NCBI GenBank assembly: GCA_963533935.1
Contig: CAUSQL010000050.1
Span: 1 to 9,841 of the forward strand
DNA from: CAUSKK01 sp963533935
Lineage (GTDB): Bacteria > Pseudomonadota > Gammaproteobacteria > Cardiobacteriales > Cardiobacteriaceae
Reading direction: 5' to 3'
DNA: 9,841 nucleotides
Part shown: positions 5,649-9,841 of the stretch, piece by piece
Layout: each line of letters starts with the position of its first letter
Numbering within the stretch: the first letter of the stretch is position 1
The notes under the pieces: generated by a model
The model's input: the letters and a program-made list of their open reading frames with translations, nothing else
The model's database searches: none
Told to the model about the DNA's origin: nothing
Translations under genes and position numbers: made by a program

Positions 5649-7943
5649 TTAGCGCTTGTTGGCACCTCCGTTGGGATTGGAAGCGTCCTCGTCACTATTG
5701 CTCGCTGGAGCAATTTGCCGTTGCAGCTTGGTGCGCAGATTATCGCCACTTACCGCTTTACCGTTCTTACTCCAGACGGCCAGCGCTGTGCCTTCCACCG
5801 CGTTGTCGGTACGACCACCATAGTTGATGACTTTGTAGCCGCTGCCAATCAAATTGGTGATGGAGGCTTTCTCACCGCCGCTGACGTGGTAGGTGATTTC
5901 CACCGCCTTATCCAATTTACCCAGGCTGGACACGAGCACGCCATCGTTCCAAATGCGCGGCGTGAAGCCTTTGGCCTTAAGGGCGTTGGCGTTGGCATTG
6001 ACATAGCTGATGTAGCTGGCGTTCTGCTCAACAGCACCGGTGAAGTCATCACCACCCATGTGGAAGTGTCTGCTGCCAGTGAACTGCTTCGCTACTTCCA
6101 GATACAGGTCTTGGGCAAACTTCGTAGCTGCCTGGCTATCGCCACCGAAGGCCTGTTTCGCCAATTTCGGATTGCTCTTACTTAGCAATTCGTAGATGAA
6201 GGCGGAGTGGCCTGGCAAATCAACCTCCGGCACCAGCTCAACGCCGCGACTGCTGGCGTATTGGGCCAACTGGCGGATTTGCTCCTTGCTATAGAAGTTA
6301 TTGCCCAGCGGACCGGTGTAAACGCCATCGCGGCTGCGGGTGGCTTTTTCAGCGGTCTGACCGAGAATTTCACTCTCAAGGGCGAAGTTCTCGTTGTCAG
6401 ACAAGTGCAGATGGAAGAACTTGCCGTTGGCGGCCGCCACATCATTGATAAAGCCCTTCAACTCTTCAACGGTGTAGAACTGGCGGGCCACGTCTAGCAT
6501 CAGGCCGCCATTTTTACCCGCCAGAGATTTGGTTGGGGCCTTTTGTGCCTTATCGACGTCGGGGCCTTTGCCGTTATCAACGTTAACTTTACCGTTGGCA
6601 TCGCGGCGGGCTGAGACCTTAACGCTATCAATGGCATTAAGCTGATCCTGCTGCTTCTGCAGAGCGTTTTGCAGGTTGTTGGCCGCATTGTTCGCCCGGT
6701 TGATGAACGGATTACCAGCATTGTTAGCCGCCGCCGTAGCTGATGGTGTGGCGCTGGCGGTAGCCGTTGGGGTTCTTGTTATCAATGGTCGACCTATATA
6801 AACCTCTGGCTTCTCAGCAGTATTAATTGCTCTAACTAATTCATCGAATTTAACTGGTTTATTGTATTCAATACGCCCCCAATCGTTAACAAACAACCAT
6901 TGAGCATTGCGGCGGCGAGATAGCCTAATAACCTCATTATATTGCTCTGGATAGGTATAGTTCACTATGTGCATGATTCTATTACTATTAGCTGGATTAC
7001 TCACCCAAGCACCACCTACTTCATAATCAGGACTTAGATACATTCCAGCGTCAGTAACATTAGTTACAAGAATATCAGCGAAGTTAGCGGCTTTCTCAAT
7101 GTCTGAATTATCAGCCTCTTTATAGAAGCTTCTTCTAAGTGGATGCACATCCATAATTACTAAATAATTCGGGTTTTTACTCTTAATATATTCGTAAATA
7201 TACTGCACCCTAGTTAAGTAGATTGAGCGATAGTATTCAGGGTTAAAAGGAGCATTAATATTATGACCAATTCTATATATAGAGAATCCAGCTGCATCCG
7301 GATATTTACTTATAACTTTTTCAACAACTTCTTCAAATTGCTCTCTACGTCCACTGACATATTGCATACTGATACCTATGATAGGCGTAATCCCGGCAGC
7401 CTTATAGGAAGCAATTAGACGATCTGCGTCTTTAGCATCTGCGTTAATCATGGCAAATGGAATATTTTGTCCATTTCCCAGTACAGAAGCCCTAAATTCA
7501 TCATCAATTTCATCTCCACTGATTGGGAAAATTATAGATTGACGATGAACTACATGGTTTGGAGTAGGGAGTGCTGTAGCCGTCGCAGTAGTACTTGGTG
7601 AGGCTGTAGCACTAGGTGAAGTGCTCGGAGTAACCGTTGCAGTCGCACTAGGTGTAGCAGTAGCCGTGGCACTGGGTGAAGTGCTTGGCGTGGCAGTGTC
7701 TGTCGGTGTGGCCGTTGGCGTGGCATTGCCGCCGCCACCGTTGTTGCCGGTGGGCTCCGGTGCCGGAGCAATGGTGGGGCTGGCAGTCGCGGTAGGTTGT
7801 GGCGCGCTGGTAGGTTGCGGGCCGTTATCATTTAATGAGCCGTCAACGCGCGGCACAAATAGACTTAGATTGGGGTTCACTGTTCCACCGCCGCAGGCGC
7901 TTAGGGCAGCGGCGATTATCAGGGCAAGTGCTTTCACTTTCAT
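5649..7943 (-). CDS. Lipoprotein with TIM-barrel-like middle domain and dispersin B-like GH20 C-terminal domain
   Basis: I start this at the ATG at 7943 (764 residues), not an in-frame ATG at 7985. The inner start has GGAG seven bases upstream and begins directly with a lipoprotein signal, lipobox L-S-A-C at Cys17. The mature N-terminus (CGGG..NP.LS.F.PR) matches the lipoprotein at 1-3202. After a P/T/S/A linker (~40-127), residues ~130-385 look like a TIM barrel of uncertain glycosidase-like type (spherulin-4/GH135 or GHL10-like), encoded by AT-rich DNA. A second short linker (~390-416) and a helical stretch follow. Residues ~477-740 closely resemble dispersin B, a biofilm poly-beta-1,6-GlcNAc hydrolase: 'LDVARQFYTVEEL', 'HLHLSDNENFALESE', 'LVPEVDLPGHS', 'FHMGGDDF', 'RIWNDG'. 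The expected Asp-Glu pair is Asp632-Asp633. It may cleave or only bind PNAG-like polymer at the outer membrane. Confidence 0.88.
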   Translation of the reverse strand: MKVKALALIIAAALSACGGGTVNPNLSLFVPRVDGSLNDNGPQPTSAPQPTATASPTIAPAPEPTGNNGGGGNATPTATPTDTATPSTSPSATATATPSATATVTPSTSPSATASPSTTATATALPTPNHVVHRQSIIFPISGDEIDDEFRASVLGNGQNIPFAMINADAKDADRLIASYKAAGITPIIGISMQYVSGRREQFEEVVEKVISKYPDAAGFSIYRIGHNINAPFNPEYYRSIYLTRVQYIYEYIKSKNPNYLVIMDVHPLRRSFYKEADNSDIEKAANFADILVTNVTDAGMYLSPDYEVGGAWVSNPANSNRIMHIVNYTYPEQYNEVIRLSRRRNAQWLFVNDWGRIEYNKPVKFDELVRAINTAEKPEVYIGRPLITRTPTATASATPSATAAANNAGNPFINRANNAANNLQNALQKQQDQLNAIDSVKVSARRDANGKVNVDNGKGPDVDKAQKAPTKSLAGKNGGLMLDVARQFYTVEELKGFINDVAAANGKFFHLHLSDNENFALESEILGQTAEKATRSRDGVYTGPLGNNFYSKEQIRQLAQYASSRGVELVPEVDLPGHSAFIYELLSKSNPKLAKQAFGGDSQAATKFAQDLYLEVAKQFTGSRHFHMGGDDFTGAVEQNASYISYVNANANALKAKGFTPRIWNDGVLVSSLGKLDKAVEITYHVSGGEKASITNLIGSGYKVINYGGRTDNAVEGTALAVWSKNGKAVSGDNLRTKLQRQIAPASNSDEDASNPNGGANKR
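6781..7560 (-). other. AT-rich domain-coding module inside a GC-rich gene
   Basis: Three 60-base lines counted by hand inside this stretch (from 6841, 7081 and 7201) are 35-37% GC. Two lines of the same gene downstream (from 6181 and 6241) are 55%, and a birA line is 72%. The stretch coincides with the middle domain (~residues 130-385) and is bounded on both sides by P/T/S/A linker sequence. Codon use here favours A/T third positions, unlike the rest of the gene. I infer that the domain was acquired separately, perhaps by recombination in the linkers. Confidence 0.7.
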
Positions 7944-7950
7944 ATTTATT

Positions 7951-7954
7951 CTCC
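7951..7954 (-). promoter_or_regulatory. Ribosome binding site of the second lipoprotein gene
   Basis: Minus-strand GGAG, within CTTTGGAG, lies seven bases before the ATG at 7943. It decides between this start and the upstream in-frame ATG at 7985, which would add 14 residues before the signal peptide. Confidence 0.85.
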
Positions 7955-8049
7955 AAAGTGATAATAAAAAATCAATTTTTGACAATTAAATGGGTTAAAA
8001 GGCCAGCAAAATCTGAGTTGCAACAATAAAACCAGACAAACTGAGTGGC

Positions 8050-8079
8050 AGTATAGCTGCCCCGGTTATAAATTGTCAT
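8050..8079 (-). promoter_or_regulatory. Sigma70-like promoter of the second lipoprotein gene
   Basis: On the minus strand, ATGACA (8079-8074, five of six to TTGACA) and TATACT (8055-8050, five of six to TATAAT) are separated by 18 bases. The predicted start near 8043 leaves a leader of about 100 bases before the ATG at 7943. An 8-base inverted repeat (8077-8084 with 8113-8120) begins at the -35 and extends upstream, so it could be a regulator site. Confidence 0.6.
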
Positions 8080-8120
8080 TACTGCATTTTTGTTAAATGA
8101 ATGGTTGGAAATCAGTAATG
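8077..8120. repeat. Inverted repeat at the -35 region (possible operator)
   Basis: CATTACTG (8077-8084) and CAGTAATG (8113-8120) are perfect inverted copies separated by 28 bases, with the proximal arm overlapping the -35 box. No regulator family is recognised. The wide spacing also allows chance. Confidence 0.35.
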
Positions 8121-8175
8121 GCACGATGTTTAAAGTCGGTCGCATTGCGGAGTAGTGCCACACGTCATGCACCCA

Positions 8176-8199
8176 CCTACGGAGCGCTGAGTCCGTAGG
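8176..8199. repeat. Perfect 8-base-stem hairpin with GCGCT in the loop
   Basis: CCTACGGA (8176-8183) pairs with TCCGTAGG (8192-8199) around the loop GCGCTGAG. The arm and GCGCT loop resemble the 33-base elements, but it is shorter and its spacing differs. It has no T tract, so it is not an obvious terminator. Confidence 0.6.
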
Positions 8200-8240
8200 G
8201 CAAAGAATCGCCCCGTTAATTAGGCCACCTAATTATTAAT

Positions 8241-8273
8241 TTACCGACGGACAGGCGCTTAGGCTGTATGTAT
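8241..8273 (+). repeat. 33-base palindromic element (copy 7, intergenic)
   Basis: The element is TTACCGACGGA, CAGGCGCTTAG, GCTGTATGTAT. The core is one base off (AGGCGCTT). Its left arm matches the coding copies at 2431-2913, while its right arm matches the intergenic copy at 8453. It is in direct orientation with the next copy. Confidence 0.75.
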
Positions 8274-8452
8274 TTAGCATCAATTGCATGCATCAGACGG
8301 GGCGCTTTAGCCGTCTGTAATTTACGTTTAACGCGGCACGTGGACACAGGTCTTTACCTGCGGACGCAACGCTGTGCGTGCTCACCCTAGTTGGCCCCCA
8401 TTAAGCGCCATTTACAGACACTAGAAGTGTCCAGTTGTTTGTATAAACCTAA
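8274..8452. other. Remaining hairpin-rich intergenic sequence between element copies
   Basis: Apart from the copy at 8288-8320, this stretch holds short hairpins: CAGGT/ACCTG near 8347-8360, ACGCA/TGCGT near 8364-8379 with CGCT in its loop, and GACAC/GTGTC near 8417-8431. The last is flanked by TTTACAGACA and TGTTTGTATAAA, which look like the arms of a decayed element. No ORF, tRNA or other RNA gene is recognised. Confidence 0.4.
8288..8320 (+). repeat. 33-base palindromic element (copy 8, intergenic)
   Basis: CAGACGG (8294-8300) pairs perfectly with CCGTCTG (8311-8317) around GGCGCTTTAG. The arm sequence differs from other copies, but pairing is kept, as expected if the hairpin itself is under selection. 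Confidence 0.8.
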
Positions 8453-8485
8453 TTACAGACAGCAGGGCGCTTCGGCTGTATGTAA
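8453..8485 (+). repeat. 33-base palindromic element (copy 9, intergenic)
   Basis: This is the most symmetric copy. AATTACAGACAGC (8451-8463) pairs with GCTGTATGTAATT (8475-8487) at 12 of 13 positions, around AGGGCGCTTCG. It forms an inverted pair with the copy at 8498-8530. Confidence 0.85.
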
Positions 8486-8497
8486 TTAACGCTATAA

Positions 8498-8530
8498 ATA
8501 CATACAACCAAAGCGCCCCACTGTATGTTT
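8498..8530 (-). repeat. 33-base palindromic element (copy 10, abutting the ABC transporter stop codon)
   Basis: ACATACA (8500-8506) pairs with TGTATGT (8522-8528) around a core read on the minus strand as GGGGCGCTTTG. It ends two bases before the transporter stop codon and is an inverted partner of the copy at 8453. No other terminator is visible for the transporter, so the pair may serve as its 3' end. Confidence 0.8.
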
Positions 8531-8532
8531 AA

Positions 8533-9841
8533 TCAGCTACCGGCGATGAAGTCCGTCAGCGGCAGCTGCTCCGCCCCCAGTCCCACCGCCAGCCGCTGGT
8601 GGGAAATGAAGAGCAGGGCCGCATCGGGCAGTTCCCGGCGCAGCAGGGCCATCAGTTCGAGGGCGGCTCCTTCGTCCAGCTGGTTCGTCGCCTCGTCAAT
8701 AATCAGCAGCGCCGGCCGCTGCAGCAGGGCCCGGGCCAGGCTCAGCCGCTGCTGTTCGCCACCGGACAGCACCTGCTGCCAGGTGCAGCTTCTGTCCAGT
8801 TCCGGGGCCAGCCAGCCCAGCCCCACCAAATTCAGCACCCGGCGCAGTTCCCCGTCGTCCCAGCGGCCCGGCGGCGACGGGTAGTGCAGGCTGGCGCGCA
8901 GGCTGTCCTGGGGCAAATAGTGCTGCTGCGGCAGAAAGAGCACCGGCCCGGCCGGGTGGCCGATGGTGCCGCGGTAGTAGGGCCAGAGGCCGGCGATGGC
9001 CCGCAGCAGGGTGGATTTGCCAATGCCGCTGGGCCCGGCCAGCTGGAGCCACTGGCCGGCGCGGAGGGTGAAGGATAAATGCTCCAGCAGCGGCTGGCCG
9101 TCGGCCCGGTGCAGCTGTACGGCGTCGAGGCTTAGCACCTCCGCCGGTAGGCGCTCCGGCACCGGCGGCACCTGGGCCAGCGCCGCCCGGAAGCCGTGCA
9201 GCCGGCTGATGACCGCCGACCATTCAATCAAATTGCGGTAGCTGTCGAGAAACCAGCCGAAGCCGTCCTGCACCCGGGCGAAGGCGGAACGGGTCTGCAT
9301 CATGTCGCCGAAGGTGAGGCGGCCGGCCAGGTACATGGGCAAGGTGGCAAAGATGGGAATCAGAATGCTAACCCGCACGTAGATGGCCCAGAAGGCCTCC
9401 TGCTTGAATTCCCGCTCCAGTAGCGCCTGCCAGTTGCGGCGAATCTCGGCGAAACGCTCGCCCAGCCGGCGCCGCTCCTGCTGTTCCCCGCCGTAGAAGG
9501 CGATTTGCTCGCCGTGGTCGCGGACCCGCAGCAGGGTGGCCCGATAGTCCGCCTCCCGGTGCTGCCGTTCGATGTTCAGAACGTGCAGCGGGTGGCCGAC
9601 CCAGTGGCCGAGCAGGGTGGTGATTAAGGAATAGAGCAGCGCCACCCACACCAGATAGTGGTGAATTTCGTAGCCCCAAAGGCGAATGACCCCGGAAAGG
9701 CCGGAAAGTATGGCGATGTAGGCCACCAGCTTGTAGATGTTGGAAAACAGCGACCGCAGCAGCTGTAGGCTTTTTTCCACCAATAAATAAACGTCCTCGG
9801 CGATGCGCTGGTCCGGGTTGTCCGGCTCGTGGCTGACCTGC
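8533..9841 (-). CDS. ABC transporter, fused membrane and ATPase domains, SbmA/YddA/ABCD type (5' end outside window)
   Basis: The minus frame stays open through the right edge and reads NPDQRIAEDV before the TTG at 9783, a motif of the ABC_membrane_2 family. The true start therefore lies beyond the window, and the TTG is internal. Membrane segments follow ('LVAYIAILSGLSGVI', 'YLVWVALLYSLITTLLG', 'ILIPIFATLPMYLAG'), with the family's 'HGEQIAFYGGE' loop. The C-terminal ATPase has Walker A GPSGIGKST, Q-loop LPQQ, signature LSGGEQQRLS, Walker B LLIIDEATN and the H-loop SH, so it should hydrolyse ATP. Relatives in bacteria (YddA, COG4178) are inner-membrane half-transporters that would dimerise. 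Their substrates are poorly known; B12, peptide antibiotics and lipids have been proposed for family members. The stop abuts a palindromic element. Confidence 0.9.
   Translation of the reverse strand, partial: QVSHEPDNPDQRIAEDVYLLVEKSLQLLRSLFSNIYKLVAYIAILSGLSGVIRLWGYEIHHYLVWVALLYSLITTLLGHWVGHPLHVLNIERQHREADYRATLLRVRDHGEQIAFYGGEQQERRRLGERFAEIRRNWQALLEREFKQEAFWAIYVRVSILIPIFATLPMYLAGRLTFGDMMQTRSAFARVQDGFGWFLDSYRNLIEWSAVISRLHGFRAALAQVPPVPERLPAEVLSLDAVQLHRADGQPLLEHLSFTLRAGQWLQLAGPSGIGKSTLLRAIAGLWPYYRGTIGHPAGPVLFLPQQHYLPQDSLRASLHYPSPPGRWDDGELRRVLNLVGLGWLAPELDRSCTWQQVLSGGEQQRLSLARALLQRPALLIIDEATNQLDEGAALELMALLRRELPDAALLFISHQRLAVGLGAEQLPLTDFIAGS

Noticed and set aside
7891..7910. Another GGCGCTT match at the lipobox codons of the second lipoprotein
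   Set aside because: Only the heptamer is shared. The flanks show neither arm of the 33-base element and the bases are explained by the L-S-A-C lipobox codons.
7972..8172. A 66-codon minus-strand frame upstream of the second lipoprotein
   Set aside because: It spans the predicted promoter and leader, has no convincing ribosome site and no recognisable content.
8288..8320. Neisseria-type DNA uptake sequence (GCCGTCTG is present)
   Set aside because: Only this copy contains that octamer. The other nine share a different invariant part, the GGGCGCTT core, so the match is probably a coincidence of arm sequence.
8170..8530. Integron attC array or CRISPR
   Set aside because: There are no GTTRRRY/RYYYAAC attC ends, no cassette ORFs and no integrase in the window. 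Element spacing is irregular and some copies are inverted, which excludes a CRISPR array.
8696..9223. Several overlapping open frames around the transporter ATPase
   Set aside because: They lie in other frames of the ABC ATPase sequence, are Ala/Pro/Arg-rich and have no motifs.
9781..9783. TTG as the start codon of the ABC transporter
   Set aside because: The frame continues upstream to the window edge and encodes the family motif NPDQRIAEDV, so the TTG is internal.

Overview
The window looks like a piece of a proteobacterial chromosome, probably gamma- or possibly betaproteobacterial. The reasons are adjacent birA and coaX, a LemA protein, an SbmA/YddA/ABCD-type ABC transporter, lipoproteins with Cys-Gly-Gly-Gly N-termini, and GC-rich codon use in the housekeeping genes. 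No genus can be named from the sequence alone.

Layout: a large modular lipoprotein gene on the minus strand runs off the left edge (1-3202). It has a low-complexity Pro/Thr/Ser/Ala linker, a right-handed beta-helix, an Ig-like and two cadherin-like domains, and the start of a dispersin B-like GH20 domain. It diverges across a 261-base AT-rich gap from a plus-strand operon, birA (3464-4171), coaX (4155-4877) and lemA (4920-5477). These are biotin protein ligase, type III pantothenate kinase and a membrane-anchored LemA protein. A terminator region with two inverted palindromic elements (5478-5648) separates lemA from a convergent second lipoprotein gene (5649-7943). That gene is a paralogue of the first at both ends but has a different, AT-rich TIM-barrel-like middle domain. 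Upstream of it are a sigma70-like promoter and a 589-base intergenic region rich in hairpins (7944-8532). The C-terminal two thirds of an ABC transporter (minus strand, 8533 to the right edge) completes the window.

The two lipoproteins are probably outer-membrane-anchored proteins that bind or degrade exopolysaccharide. Both carry a domain resembling the poly-N-acetylglucosamine hydrolase dispersin B. In the complete copy, residues matching the catalytic Glu and other active-site positions are changed.

The most unusual feature is a family of ten 33-base imperfect palindromes sharing the core GGGCGCTT. Six lie in intergenic DNA, as inverted or direct pairs. Four lie inside the first lipoprotein gene, all in the same orientation and reading frame. 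One of these matches an exact 11-residue length difference from the paralogue, and three are embedded in roughly 230-base tandem repeats that encode the linker.
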